A stretch of 64,000 nt of DNA from Kosakonia sp. H02 (GTDB lineage: Bacteria > Pseudomonadota > Gammaproteobacteria > Enterobacterales > Enterobacteriaceae): positions 2,294,001 to 2,358,000 of the forward strand of contig CP131915.1 of NCBI GenBank assembly GCA_030704225.1, in the 5' to 3' direction. The translations under genes and the position numbers were made by a program. Every line of letters begins with the position of its first letter. The stretch's first letter is position 1. Below, one piece after another: positions 24,824 through 33,796 of the stretch. The notes below the pieces were generated by a model that did no database searches, was not told where the DNA came from, and saw nothing but the letters and a program-made list of their open reading frames with translations.

Positions 24824-25186
24824 ATGAACACGGGCGCATTTATTCACGATTTACTCGACTGGATCGACAACAACCTTGAAAGCCGTCTGGACATTAACAC
24901 CGTTTCCAGGCGAGCCGGCTATTCGAAATGGCACCTTCAGCGGATATTCAAAGAACATACTGGCTATCGTCTCGCCGAGTATATTCGCGCGCAAAAGCTG
25001 CAAAAATCCGTCGAGCGCTTAACCCAAACCGACGAACCGATTTTGAACGTGGCGATCGCGTTGGGCTTTGACTCCCAGCAGTCCTTCAACCGCAGCTTCA
25101 AGCGTCAGTATGGCCAGGCACCCGGCGCATGGCGCCGCAGTATCGGCTGCCCTGGAACGCAGCAATTACGCCAGCAATCCACATAA
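24824..25186 (+). CDS. rarA: RarA/RamA-like AraC activator
   Basis: A 120-residue single-domain AraC-type activator of the MarA/SoxS/Rob/RamA group. Both helix-turn-helix units are visible: INTVSRRAGYSKWHLQRIF and ILNVAIALGFDSQQSFNRSFKRQYGQAP. Adjacent oqxAB identifies it as RarA, which in Klebsiella turns on oqxAB and acrAB. GGGGGAG precedes the start. It is convergent with an AraC-family gene, only seven bases between the stops. Confidence 0.9.
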   Translation: MNTGAFIHDLLDWIDNNLESRLDINTVSRRAGYSKWHLQRIFKEHTGYRLAEYIRAQKLQKSVERLTQTDEPILNVAIALGFDSQQSFNRSFKRQYGQAPGAWRRSIGCPGTQQLRQQST

Positions 25187-25193
25187 TCCCCTT

Positions 25194-26114
25194 TCAGTGT
25201 GACGATATATATACGGACGCTGAATGAATCGGCGGAACAGCAAAGCTTTTCTGCATGCGTTTCACCTCTTCGGCAGGCGGCAGGCCGAAGAGACGTTTGA
25301 ACTCGCGGTTAAATTGCGACGGGCTTTCATAGCCGACGGCGTAACTCGCAGCGGCGGCGGTTACCTGCTGGCGCACCATCAACATCCGCGCCTGGTGTAA
25401 ACGCACCGATTTTACATACTGCATCGGCGGCATCTGGGTTATCCCTTTGAAATGGCTATGAAACGTCGGCACGCTCATTCCGGCTTCCCTCGCCAGTTGC
25501 GTCAGATTTAACGGCTCAGCGTAAGTGGCATGAATGCGCCGCAGCACTTTGCCGATTTTGCCAAACTGCCCCTGTAAGGCCAGCGCGGCGCGCATCGCGT
25601 TGCCCTGCGCACCGGTCAACACGCGAAAATAGAGCTCACGCACCCGCAACGGGCCGAGGATCGCCGCCTCAAGCGGGTTGCTTAGCGCTTCAAGCAAGCG
25701 CAGCACGGCGGTTTTTACCGCCTCGTCCATCGGGCTCGACATCATACTTTGCGGCGCGGCGGGCAAATGCGCCACGTCGTGCTGCTCGATTTGCAGCATC
25801 AGCTCAGCGGCGAGCTGAAAATCCAGATGCAGATAAATCGCCAGCAGCGGATGGTCCGCCGAGGCATCCGTTTCCATCACAAACGGCACCGGCACCGAAA
25901 CCGCCAGATAATGCTGCTCGTCATATAAATAGATCTGCTGGCCGAAATAGCCCCGCTTACTGCCCTGACCGACAATCACGATCCCCGGATCGTAAAGCAC
26001 CGGCGTTCTGGTAAGCGGGCGATCGGAGCGCAAAATACGCACATCTGTAAGCGAAGTCAGGTTGTACCCCTCCTGCGGGGCAAGTGCTTTTAACAACGCA
26101 ATCATCCTGCTCAT
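25194..26114 (-). CDS. AraC-family regulator with AraC_N domain
   Basis: A 306-residue regulator of the YqhC-like type. The N-terminal AraC_N cupin-like domain (about residues 15-170) includes LYDPGIVIVGQGSKRGYFG and YLAVSVPVPFVMET. The C-terminal AraC DNA-binding pair has LNLTQLAREAGMSVPTFHSHFK and AAAASYAVGYESPSQFNREFKRLFG. GAGG is seven bases before the chosen ATG. It is divergent from an SDR gene that it probably controls; YqhC itself regulates an aldehyde reductase, which makes an aldehyde or quinone inducer plausible but unproven. Confidence 0.88.
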   Translation of the reverse strand: MSRMIALLKALAPQEGYNLTSLTDVRILRSDRPLTRTPVLYDPGIVIVGQGSKRGYFGQQIYLYDEQHYLAVSVPVPFVMETDASADHPLLAIYLHLDFQLAAELMLQIEQHDVAHLPAAPQSMMSSPMDEAVKTAVLRLLEALSNPLEAAILGPLRVRELYFRVLTGAQGNAMRAALALQGQFGKIGKVLRRIHATYAEPLNLTQLAREAGMSVPTFHSHFKGITQMPPMQYVKSVRLHQARMLMVRQQVTAAAASYAVGYESPSQFNREFKRLFGLPPAEEVKRMQKSFAVPPIHSASVYISSH

Positions 26115-26219
26115 CGCGCCACCTCATAAAATCAGGCAATAAAAAGAGAAGATATGGCCTAAAAACCCGGCAGGCCAGAGAATACCATGCAACTTTCATT
26201 TTTCATGGGAGTACGCGTT

Positions 26220-27053
26220 ATGTCATCTGTAAAAACGATTTTTATCACCGGCGTCAGCAGCGGCTTTGGTCGCGCCCTGGCGCAGGAAGCCCTTGCCGTT
26301 GGCCATCGGGTCATTGGCACTGTGCGCAACCGCGAAGCACAACAGGCTTTCGAAGCGCTTGATGCACAGCGGGCCTTTGCCCGCCTGCTTGATGTGACGG
26401 ACTTTGCGCATATCAATGATGTGGTTGCAGAGGTTGAATCCACTGTCGGGCCTGTCGATGTACTGGTGAACAACGCCGGTTACGGCCATGAAGGCATCCT
26501 GGAAGAATCCCCGCTTGAAGCGATGCGCCACCAGTTTGATGTGAATGTGTTTGGCGCGGTGGCGATGATCAAAGCCGTGCTGCCGGGCATGCGCCAGCGC
26601 CGCCGCGGGCACATTATCACTATCACTTCGATGGGCGGGTTTATCACTATGCCGGGGATCGCTTACTACTGCGGCAGTAAATTCGCGCTGGAAGGGATTT
26701 CTGAAACCCTGGGAAAAGAGGTGAAGCCTTTTGGTATCCACGTGACGGCGGTCGCACCAGGATCGTTTCGCACCGACTGGGCCGGACGCTCGATGATCCG
26801 CTCACCGCGTGCGATTAGCGATTACGATGCGATTTTTGATCCCATTCGTCAGGCACGCGAAGCGAAAAGCGGCAAGCAACTGGGGGATGCGCGAAAAGCG
26901 GCGCGCGCCATTTTAACGGCCATTGAAAGCAACACACCGCCCGCGCACCTGCTGCTTGGCAGCGACGCGCTCACGCTGGTGCGGGAAAAACTGGCGGCGC
27001 TGAACGCTGAAATCGATAGCTGGGAGGCGGTGACCCGCTCCACAGACGGCTAA
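26220..27053 (+). CDS. SDR-family oxidoreductase
   Basis: A 277-residue short-chain dehydrogenase with TGVSSGFGRALA (nucleotide loop), VNNAGYGHEG, the Ser-containing ITITSMGG, YYCGSKFALEG (Tyr-X3-Lys) and a C-terminal extension typical of the larger classical SDRs acting on hydrophobic alcohols or ketones. The start at 26220 has GGGAG eight bases upstream; an 11-codon extension is less likely. Pairs with the divergent AraC regulator. Its stop lies two bases from the convergent end of the next gene. Confidence 0.87.
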   Translation: MSSVKTIFITGVSSGFGRALAQEALAVGHRVIGTVRNREAQQAFEALDAQRAFARLLDVTDFAHINDVVAEVESTVGPVDVLVNNAGYGHEGILEESPLEAMRHQFDVNVFGAVAMIKAVLPGMRQRRRGHIITITSMGGFITMPGIAYYCGSKFALEGISETLGKEVKPFGIHVTAVAPGSFRTDWAGRSMIRSPRAISDYDAIFDPIRQAREAKSGKQLGDARKAARAILTAIESNTPPAHLLLGSDALTLVREKLAALNAEIDSWEAVTRSTDG

Positions 27054-27055
27054 GG

Positions 27056-28966
27056 TCAAAAACGGCTCACGCACGCCATCGCCACGCTTTTAAAGGTGGC
27101 GAAATCCGCGCAGGCGCAGAGCCTGGCGGTGGCGCGCTCGCGCAGGAAGGTGACAAAAATATCGTAAATAGCCATCGCTTCTTCGTACTCGCTTTTGCTG
27201 ATCGCCAGCAAAAAGATGACGTGCGCGGTTTCATCGCCCCAGGCAATGCCCTGCGGCGCCAGCACGGTGTAGACCACGGTTTTTTTCGCCAGCAGACCAA
27301 GGGCGTGCGGCAGTGCGATGCCTTCGCCAAGCATAGTGCTGACAATCGCTTCACGCTCCACCACCGAATCAAGAAATTCGCCGTCGACAAAGCCTTCGTC
27401 CTGCAACTGTTCACACAGGGTTTTAAACAGCGTTTGCTGATCCATTGCGCCGTCGATAATGCGAAAGTGCGCAGCGTCGAAGTACTTCTTCAGCATCCAC
27501 GGGCGCGTTCTGTCCACCAGCACCAGTTTGCCGATCTGCTCCAGTTGGTAGTCGCTGGGGAACGGCGCAATGATGACCACCGGTTTGTCTTTTTCGCTGA
27601 CGCGGGCGGTGGAAATGACAAAATCTTCACTAATGGCCTCGCACTGCTCATAGTCGCGCAGCGTCACCGTACGGGTGATAACAATCTGCGGGTATTTGCG
27701 TGCCAGCACGGCTTCAATCATGCGCACCATCGCGTTACCGGCATCGCACACCAGCAGCACGCGCGGCTGGCGTTGGTAACCGATGTTGTAATGACGCTCC
27801 AGGCCAACGCCAATGTGCAGCACCAGAAACCCAATCTCGTTTTCGCTGATCACATACGGCGTGTATTTGCCCCAGCTTGAGACCGCCGCCAGCGTCATAT
27901 CCCACGCCATCGGGTAGTGCTGCTTGATGTTATCCAGCAGCGGATTGGGGATCATTATCTGGTAGCGCACACGGGTGATCATGGTTTTGATATGGGTGAG
28001 CAAATCAGCGTGCAACTGCGCATCGTTTTGCAGGTTGTAGTTATAGTGCGTGTTGATATAGCCGAGGATGTAATTGACCAGCGTTTCATCGTCGTCAGCG
28101 CTGATGGCGCTCGGCGCAAGCTCCTGTACGCGGCGCGCGGCGATATGCACCCGCAGCCAGTGCTCCTCTGCCGCCGCCAGCGGTTTGCCCGCCAGTTGTT
28201 GCAGCGCTGCCGCGATATCCTGCGCAGCCTGGCGCACATTGTCATCGCCGTCTTCGGCGGTGAATTCCGACAGTGGATAGCCTTCACTGATACGGCGCAC
28301 GGCGACGGCGCAATAGAGGCGAATAAACAGGTCGCCTTCATCGGTCAGGCGAATGTGGTGGCGGTTAAAACAGTCATGCAGGAAGGACGCCAGCGCCTCC
28401 GGCACGCCGGGATTGAGGGCTTCTTCGGTGATTAACGGGTTCTGCGCGTTTTGTTGCGCCAGTTCCCACAGCAAATCCGTCAGACAGGCGCGCAGCGCCA
28501 TTTCGTTGCCGAACAGTTTCATACCGTGGCGCGGGCGGGTTTCCAGCGTCAGGCGATAGCGAGAAAACCACTCGCGTACCTCGGTCATATCGTTTTGCAG
28601 CGTGGCGCGGCTGACAAACCATTCGTCGGCCAGATCCTCCAGCTTGAGAGAAAAAGCCGAGGTGAGAAAACGCACCACCAGGTAGTGCACGCGCTCCTGA
28701 CCACTGCGGGGAATGCGCAGCGCGCGCGGGCGCGTGGCCTGCAACGCCTGGTACAGCGTGGCATCGTCGATTTTCAGTTGATAGCCGCTGCCACGGTTCA
28801 AAATAAATTGCGCGCCGTGGTGCTCCAGCAGCGCGTTTAAGGCAGTGATGTCTGCCCGGACGGTACGCGTGGAAACCGACAGGCGCTGCGCCAGTTCATC
28901 CTGCGGCAGCGTCTCGTTTTGCAGCAGGGTAAAAAGTTGCGCTAAACGTTGGTTCGGAAATCGCAC
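27056..28966 (-). CDS. MtlR/BglG-type activator with PRD, EIIB and EIIA domains
   Basis: A 636-residue PTS-responsive regulator. Domains in order: HTH_11 (about 5-60, LPQDELAQRLSVSTRTVRADI), Mga-like helix-turn-helix (about 85-170), two PRDs (about 185-285 and 295-395, with LLTHIKTM and LVLHIGVGLER holding the likely phospho-His), an EIIB-like domain with Cys407 in LLVCDAGNAM, and an EIIA domain with His554 in GIALPHAL. GTG start behind GAGGA. It lies 40 bases after the aldolase gene in the same direction, so it is probably the operon's own activator, tuned by phosphorylation from the PTS. Confidence 0.9.
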   Translation of the reverse strand: MRFPNQRLAQLFTLLQNETLPQDELAQRLSVSTRTVRADITALNALLEHHGAQFILNRGSGYQLKIDDATLYQALQATRPRALRIPRSGQERVHYLVVRFLTSAFSLKLEDLADEWFVSRATLQNDMTEVREWFSRYRLTLETRPRHGMKLFGNEMALRACLTDLLWELAQQNAQNPLITEEALNPGVPEALASFLHDCFNRHHIRLTDEGDLFIRLYCAVAVRRISEGYPLSEFTAEDGDDNVRQAAQDIAAALQQLAGKPLAAAEEHWLRVHIAARRVQELAPSAISADDDETLVNYILGYINTHYNYNLQNDAQLHADLLTHIKTMITRVRYQIMIPNPLLDNIKQHYPMAWDMTLAAVSSWGKYTPYVISENEIGFLVLHIGVGLERHYNIGYQRQPRVLLVCDAGNAMVRMIEAVLARKYPQIVITRTVTLRDYEQCEAISEDFVISTARVSEKDKPVVIIAPFPSDYQLEQIGKLVLVDRTRPWMLKKYFDAAHFRIIDGAMDQQTLFKTLCEQLQDEGFVDGEFLDSVVEREAIVSTMLGEGIALPHALGLLAKKTVVYTVLAPQGIAWGDETAHVIFLLAISKSEYEEAMAIYDIFVTFLRERATARLCACADFATFKSVAMACVSRF

Positions 28967-29006
28967 GTCGTTGTCCTCACATTCATTTTTTGCCGGATGG
29001 CGGCCG

Positions 29007-29744
29007 TCACACCAATGCTTTGGTCATTGCCAACAACTGGCGAACATCTGCCGGGCGGGTATCACCGCTTACCTTATCAATAATTGAACTATAAATATGC
29101 GGAATGATTTTGCTCACTCCCGCATCGAGCGCGATGTGCAAAATCTCACTGAAATTCTCCAGATCGATGCCACCGGTCGGCTCCAGCCAGAAATCATGAC
29201 GCGCACAGGCTTCGGCAACGGCTTTGTACTCTTCGCGGCATTTCAGCCCGCCCATCGGGAAATATTTAATCGAGCTGCCGCCCATATCTTTGAGCAGGGC
29301 GATTGCCGTTTCCACCGGCACAATGCCGTCTGCCGCCTGGCTGCTCAGCGGCCCGGTGGAGATTTTCACCAGCCCTGGCGTGCCGGTCGGCGATACCAGA
29401 CCGTTAACCACGGTTTCGTTTTGCCCAAGCAGTGCGCGGCTGGTCGCCACCCCGGTAAACACCTGGTTGACGTGCTGCGGCTGCACTTCACGAGAGATGG
29501 CGCTGACCATCGCCGACTGGTTCGGATCGCCCGCGCCCAGGCCGACCGAGAGCGCGTTATCGATTCGCGCGGCGTATTCGCGCATATCGGCAACCGCCGT
29601 GGCAATGTCCGGGTAATTTTTTGACAGCACGCCCACCAGCACATGGCCTTCGGCGGCTTCATAAATGGCGCTAGCGTTCTCTTTACTGCCTGCCAGCACG
29701 TTCAGGCACACCCGGTCGTGGTAAAAATTCGGCGTCAGTTTCAT
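29007..29744 (-). CDS. KDGP aldolase family protein (DgaF/DagF-like)
   Basis: A 245-residue TIM-barrel aldolase of the KDGP_aldolase family, which in the Salmonella D-glucosaminate pathway splits 2-keto-3-deoxy-6-phosphogluconate to pyruvate and glyceraldehyde 3-phosphate. It has GLGAGDPNQSAMV, LVKISTGPLSS, SSIKYFPMGGLKCREEY (candidate Schiff-base Lys) and the C-terminal LEPTGGIDLENF phosphate loop. The start overlaps the preceding gene by ATGA, showing translational coupling to the ammonia-lyase that should supply its substrate. Confidence 0.88.
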   Translation of the reverse strand: MKLTPNFYHDRVCLNVLAGSKENASAIYEAAEGHVLVGVLSKNYPDIATAVADMREYAARIDNALSVGLGAGDPNQSAMVSAISREVQPQHVNQVFTGVATSRALLGQNETVVNGLVSPTGTPGLVKISTGPLSSQAADGIVPVETAIALLKDMGGSSIKYFPMGGLKCREEYKAVAEACARHDFWLEPTGGIDLENFSEILHIALDAGVSKIIPHIYSSIIDKVSGDTRPADVRQLLAMTKALV

Positions 29745-30859
29745 GCGCGTTGCTCCTTATTGAGTTCTTCGGCGATGCGGCGGTAAACGATCGCCAGTTG
29801 CTCAGCGCTGACGCTGCGCACATCGGCTTCGATAATCCCTTCATTGGCTTTGTAGCCACGGAAGTAAATGGCGTATTCACCCTGTTTCAGGGCGTTGACT
29901 AACTCGCCGGTGGCGATACCGGTTACCGCTTCGTCAAACTTGATTTCGCTACGCGCAATGTCGCGCCCGGCGCTGTCCCACACCACGCGGGCGCTGACGC
30001 CGTTGAGCGTGTTCAGTTGGTCGATAAACGGCGTCATTTTGGCAACCATCTCCGCCCCGCTCTCTTTGCTGGCAGAAAGATAGTGTTCGATGGCGCAGGT
30101 GAGGCCGAGGATGCCCTCTTTACCCACCTTCATCGCCCGGCCAATGCCCGCCGTCTGGCGTTTTACCCACTCAACATACTGGGTTTTGCCGATCACCAAC
30201 CCGCTGGTTGGCCCTTCAATCGCCTTCGCGCCGCTGTAAATCACCAGATCGGCCCCGGCGCGGTAGTAGCACTGCAAATCCTCTTCCGCTGCGGCATCAA
30301 CAATCAGCGGCAGGTTGTGTTTACGCGCCACCACAACGGCCTGCTCGACGCTGAGCATGCTTTTTTGCACGCAGTGGTGCGACTTGATGTAGAGGATTGC
30401 CGCCGTGCGCGGCGAAATGGCTGCCGCCAGTTGATCGGCGGAGCATTCGTTGGCGTAACCGGCTTCGACTACTTTGCCGCCGCCGAGCGCCACCATCGTG
30501 CCGACCGGCGCGCCAAAGTTGACGTTGTGACCGCGCGGCAGCACGATTTCGTTGTTCTCAATCGCGGTGCTGTGCAGGTTTTCCAGCAGCCAGTCGCTCT
30601 CTTTAACCAGCACGGCGGCGACGGACTGCGCAATGCCTGCCGAGGCGCACGACACCACGGTCGCGCCTTCCACCTCTAAGAGCTTCGCGATGTACTCCCC
30701 GGTTTTATTCACCAGGTCTTTCATTTCGAAGTAGTGATTCATACCGCTGGTGACCGCCTCGACCACTTCCGGGCGCGGGGTGGAAACGCCGAGCGCCGTC
30801 ATGCGACCAGAGGCGTTAATCACCTGTTTCAACTGATATTTGTCATAAATCGAAGGCAT
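29741..30859 (-). CDS. DgaE-like PLP-dependent ammonia-lyase
   Basis: A 372-residue fold-type I PLP enzyme of the SelA-like/DgaE family. DgaE removes ammonia from D-glucosaminate 6-phosphate to give KDGP. Cofactor residues are visible: Asp188 in LPLIVDAA and the Schiff-base Lys212 in SGAKAIEGPTSG. Start at the ATG 30859 because GGGAG lies eight bases upstream; a GTG at 30868 would sit on top of the ribosome site. The start overlaps the amidohydrolase gene by 17 bases. The exact substrate here is unknown. Confidence 0.88.
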   Translation of the reverse strand: MPSIYDKYQLKQVINASGRMTALGVSTPRPEVVEAVTSGMNHYFEMKDLVNKTGEYIAKLLEVEGATVVSCASAGIAQSVAAVLVKESDWLLENLHSTAIENNEIVLPRGHNVNFGAPVGTMVALGGGKVVEAGYANECSADQLAAAISPRTAAILYIKSHHCVQKSMLSVEQAVVVARKHNLPLIVDAAAEEDLQCYYRAGADLVIYSGAKAIEGPTSGLVIGKTQYVEWVKRQTAGIGRAMKVGKEGILGLTCAIEHYLSASKESGAEMVAKMTPFIDQLNTLNGVSARVVWDSAGRDIARSEIKFDEAVTGIATGELVNALKQGEYAIYFRGYKANEGIIEADVRSVSAEQLAIVYRRIAEELNKEQRA

Positions 30860-31976
30860 GTTCTGCACTCCCTTGTTCGGTCAGATAGCCTTTGCCCGCG
30901 CGAATGGCGGCCAGCGGCGTGAGTAACTGGTCGGCCTGCAACGTCTCTTTTTCCGCATCGGCGAACAGCACCGGCTGGCGACGCAGGTCGAAAATGGTTA
31001 AATCGGCGTCAAAACCGACCGCCAGACGCCCTTTCTGCGTCAGGCGCAGACCATCGGCGGCGTGTTCGGTCACGCAGGCAATCACCTGCGGCAGTGACAG
31101 GCCGATTGCGAGGAATTTGGACATCACGTTTGCCAGCGAGCGCACCGGGCCATCAATGCGGTTGCGGCAATAGATATCGGAACTGATGGTTTGCGGCAAA
31201 ATCCCGAGGCTTATCGCCTGCTTTGCCACCGCAAAGCTGAAGCTGGCGCTGCCGTGGCCGACATCAAGGCGCACACCGCGCGCAATGGCACGGGTTACGG
31301 ACGCCCGCAGTTCGCCGCCCGGCGTCAGAATGCGGTTCGGCTTGCCGTTGTAGCAGTGGGTGATGATGTCGCCGGAAGTCAGCAGCTCAGCAATTTCATC
31401 GAGGTTCGGCGGGTTATTGCCGATATGCACCATCAATGGCAGGTCGCCGTTCTCTTTCTGGATCGCTTTTGCGTGCGCCAGCGGTGTGATGCCGTTGTCG
31501 CCGACCACGCTGCTGCTCATGCGCGCTTTCAGGCCGACGATAAAATCCGGGTGGCGCTGCACCGCATCGCGCACGGCGGCGGCGTCAATATTGTTCAGGT
31601 TCGCCAGTTCGTTTTGCGCAATCAGTCCGACGCGGGAGATATTCAGCAGCGCGAAGACTTCGGTCGACGCCTTGCGGGTGATGGCGTAGAAATCATCGAT
31701 ATCGTCCGCGCCGGTGCTGCCTGCATCAATCACCGTGGTAATGCCGGTGGCAATGCCAACGCTGTCTGGCTCGTCGTGGTAAATCGGGGAATTTGGGTAG
31801 CAGTGAACGTGGGAGTCAATCCACCCGGCGCTCACGTAGTGCTCGCCCGCTAAATCAACGGTTTTCACCGCCGGGCCGTTAATGTCGCCGAGCGCGGCGA
31901 TTTTACCCGCACTGATGGCGATATCCGTCACCGTATCGTCAACCAGACGCGCCCGGCGCAGGAGTAAATCAAACAT
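30843..31976 (-). CDS. Amidohydrolase/deacetylase family metallohydrolase
   Basis: A 377-residue amidohydrolase-superfamily enzyme of the COG3964 type. Metal ligands are in place: His56 and His58 (DSHVHCY), a probable carboxylated Lys150 (GLKARMSSS), His184 (VHIGNNPP), His207 (ITHCYNG) and Asp267 (ISSDIY). Relatives have been mis-annotated as dihydroorotase or adenine deaminase; characterised members hydrolyse acyl groups from small hydroxy- or amino-acid derivatives. In this operon a role in deacylating the substrate before ammonia loss is likely. GGAG precedes the start. Confidence 0.85.
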   Translation of the reverse strand: MFDLLLRRARLVDDTVTDIAISAGKIAALGDINGPAVKTVDLAGEHYVSAGWIDSHVHCYPNSPIYHDEPDSVGIATGITTVIDAGSTGADDIDDFYAITRKASTEVFALLNISRVGLIAQNELANLNNIDAAAVRDAVQRHPDFIVGLKARMSSSVVGDNGITPLAHAKAIQKENGDLPLMVHIGNNPPNLDEIAELLTSGDIITHCYNGKPNRILTPGGELRASVTRAIARGVRLDVGHGSASFSFAVAKQAISLGILPQTISSDIYCRNRIDGPVRSLANVMSKFLAIGLSLPQVIACVTEHAADGLRLTQKGRLAVGFDADLTIFDLRRQPVLFADAEKETLQADQLLTPLAAIRAGKGYLTEQGSAEHAFDL

Positions 31977-32018
31977 GTCTCTCTCCAGAAGTAACGGACG
32001 CCGCAGCGCCCGTGTGGT

Positions 32019-32660
32019 TCAGAGTGCTACCGGGAAGATAGAGCCCAGCAGCATGGCCCCGAGGATCGCGCCCCCGGTGATTGGCTTTTGCCAGAGGTAA
32101 AACAGCAGGGCGCCCACCAGCGAACCGACACCAATTGGAATTGAGGCGGTCATCGCGCTGAGGATGATCAACGGGCCAAGGAAACGACCGGAGGCGTTAC
32201 CCGCGCCCATCATCACGTCTGCGCCGTAGGTGGAGTCGCTCTGATTAATGGTGAACTTACGCGCCAGGATGATCAGGTAGCCAATCGCCACGCCGATCAC
32301 CAGCCCGGTAGCCAGCGAGGCAACAAAGTTCGCCACCGGGAAGACAAAGCCCGCGCCGAGCAGCAGCGCCGGAACGCCAAGACCGACCCCGGTCTGAATC
32401 GCCCCGCCGATATCCAGAATCCCAACCAGTGAGCCTTCGATAATGCGGGCAAACAGGAAGCTGGCACCAAACGCGGCGACCGCGCCGTAAACGCCGGTCT
32501 CCATGCCGGAGCGCAGCATTGATACAAACGCCACTTCGTTAAAGGCGCCGATGCCGTACAGGTAGTACATGTGTGTCCCGGCGAAAACGCCGGAAGAGAG
32601 CAGGCCGACAAAAATCGGGAATGACCAGTCGGCGTACCAGAAGCCTTTATTCTGTTCCAT
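32019..32660 (-). CDS. DUF4310 family membrane protein
   Basis: A 213-residue integral membrane protein of unknown function with roughly five or six hydrophobic segments and many glycines (GVFAGTHMYYLYGIGAFNEVAF, GVGLGVPALLLGAGFVFPVANF, GVGSLVGALLFYLW). No signal peptide and no known transport motif. It lies 42 bases upstream of the amidohydrolase gene and 9 bases after the DUF4311 gene, and the families co-occur in this type of operon. Most likely half of a two-component permease with DUF4311; this is inferred from context. Confidence 0.85.
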   Translation of the reverse strand: MEQNKGFWYADWSFPIFVGLLSSGVFAGTHMYYLYGIGAFNEVAFVSMLRSGMETGVYGAVAAFGASFLFARIIEGSLVGILDIGGAIQTGVGLGVPALLLGAGFVFPVANFVASLATGLVIGVAIGYLIILARKFTINQSDSTYGADVMMGAGNASGRFLGPLIILSAMTASIPIGVGSLVGALLFYLWQKPITGGAILGAMLLGSIFPVAL

Positions 32661-32669
32661 TGCAGATCC

Positions 32670-33446
32670 TTATTTGCCGCTGAGCGAATTGTGGATGAGC
32701 TCCAGCCAGTTCGGCGCGCTCAGGTGGAAGGACGCGATCATTTTCAGGTCGAAGCCGCGGAAGAACGCACTCAGCACAAACAGCGCGACAATGGCGCTCA
32801 TCATCACTTTGGTGACGCGGTTCCAGCCGCTCTCTTCCACGCCTTTACCAATCAGGATGCCAAGCACCAGGCCCGGCACGGCGTTACCCATGATCAACTG
32901 CGCTGCGCCGCCGAAAATCGTGGCCCAGAAGCCCGATTTTTTGCCCGCATCAATGGCCGCCAGCCAGAAGATAACCGGCATCACAGTGTTAACCAGCAGG
33001 TTCGCCGCCGGAACCAGCACTTTCACCGCCGTCACCTGCAAGGCAGCCGGAACGGAGGAAGCCGTCAGGTTAAGGAAGGCGACCACGACCATGCCAATCA
33101 AACCGCAGGCGATGGCCATTTTTTTCGGATCGTGCAGGGTTTCGCCGACGTTGCGGTTTTTCACCATCAACGCCGCCGCGCCCCAGTTCGGGATGATGCG
33201 GTGGTCAACGTCCTGGGTGAACGAACCCGCTGCAACGGACGATGCCCAGGCGTTAAAGAAGAAGCCCAGGCCGAAAGAGAAGTGCGATGCCGGGTCCCCT
33301 TCGCAGGAGTTCAGTTCGCCCAGTGTACGAAACGCGCCCATCCCTTGTGTGGTCGGCGCATGGAACATGCGTGCAGCCCCTGCGCCCACGCCGACGCCAA
33401 CCAGGCCGCCGATAATGAGCGATTTTATTAGTATGATTAAGAACAT
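32670..33446 (-). CDS. DUF4311 domain-containing membrane protein
   Basis: A 258-residue membrane protein with a hydrophobic Gly/Val-rich N-terminal helix (IILIKSLIIGGLVGVGVGAGAARMF) and about four later helices. The loop between helix 1 and 2 holds the distinctive GAFRTLGELNSCEGDPASHFSFGLGFFFNAWASSVAAGSF and DVDHRIIPNWGAAALMVKNRNVGETL, rich in Asp, His and Cys, a plausible substrate-binding or phosphotransfer surface. Ribosome site GAGGG. Function unknown; proposed partner of DUF4310. Confidence 0.85.
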   Translation of the reverse strand: MFLIILIKSLIIGGLVGVGVGAGAARMFHAPTTQGMGAFRTLGELNSCEGDPASHFSFGLGFFFNAWASSVAAGSFTQDVDHRIIPNWGAAALMVKNRNVGETLHDPKKMAIACGLIGMVVVAFLNLTASSVPAALQVTAVKVLVPAANLLVNTVMPVIFWLAAIDAGKKSGFWATIFGGAAQLIMGNAVPGLVLGILIGKGVEESGWNRVTKVMMSAIVALFVLSAFFRGFDLKMIASFHLSAPNWLELIHNSLSGK

Positions 33447-33497
33447 CAGTCTGCCCTCTTCTACCCTGCAAAAATGGCTCGCGGGGTATGCGTTGTG

Positions 33498-33794
33498 TTA
33501 TTTCGTGACGAAGTCCACTTTATCGAGATTGATGGCGGTCACGTTGACGGTGACGTCCAGCTCCACGCTGTACGTGCGTCTTTCGCGACGCAAAAAGAGG
33601 AACAAAAAAGCCTCTTTGCGCGTCGTTTCCTGCGCCTGAACAACCTGCACATCCTGTGGCTCAATACGCAGTAAAATGTGCGGCGATGCTTTCATCACCG
33701 CGGCCTGAACATGATTCAGCGCGTCAGAAAAGGCGCGCGCTTTGGCGTCGCCTTTGCCCTTCACCCTGACCGTGGTGGTGAACTGTTCTTTCAT
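33498..33794 (-). CDS. DUF4312 family protein
   Basis: A 98-residue soluble protein, predicted alpha/beta, with KGKGDAKARAFSDALNHVQAAVMK, LRIEPQDVQVVQAQE and a basic FLFLRRERRTYSVELDVTVNV strand. No catalytic residues can be named. The start at 33794 (MKEQFTTTVRVKGKG) lies two bases after the SFCGS stop, indicating tight coupling; longer readings overlap that gene. Its constant company with SFCGS, DUF4311 and DUF4310 suggests a cytosolic component of the same complex. Confidence 0.83.
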   Translation of the reverse strand: MKEQFTTTVRVKGKGDAKARAFSDALNHVQAAVMKASPHILLRIEPQDVQVVQAQETTRKEAFLFLFLRRERRTYSVELDVTVNVTAINLDKVDFVTK

Positions 33795-33796
33795 GG

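Noticed and set aside
32569..33639. 356-codon ORF on the plus strand across the DUF4310-DUF4312 genes
   Set aside because: Its Ser/Pro/Thr-rich composition is that of an antisense frame, and it crosses three well-spaced genes with ribosome sites on the other strand.
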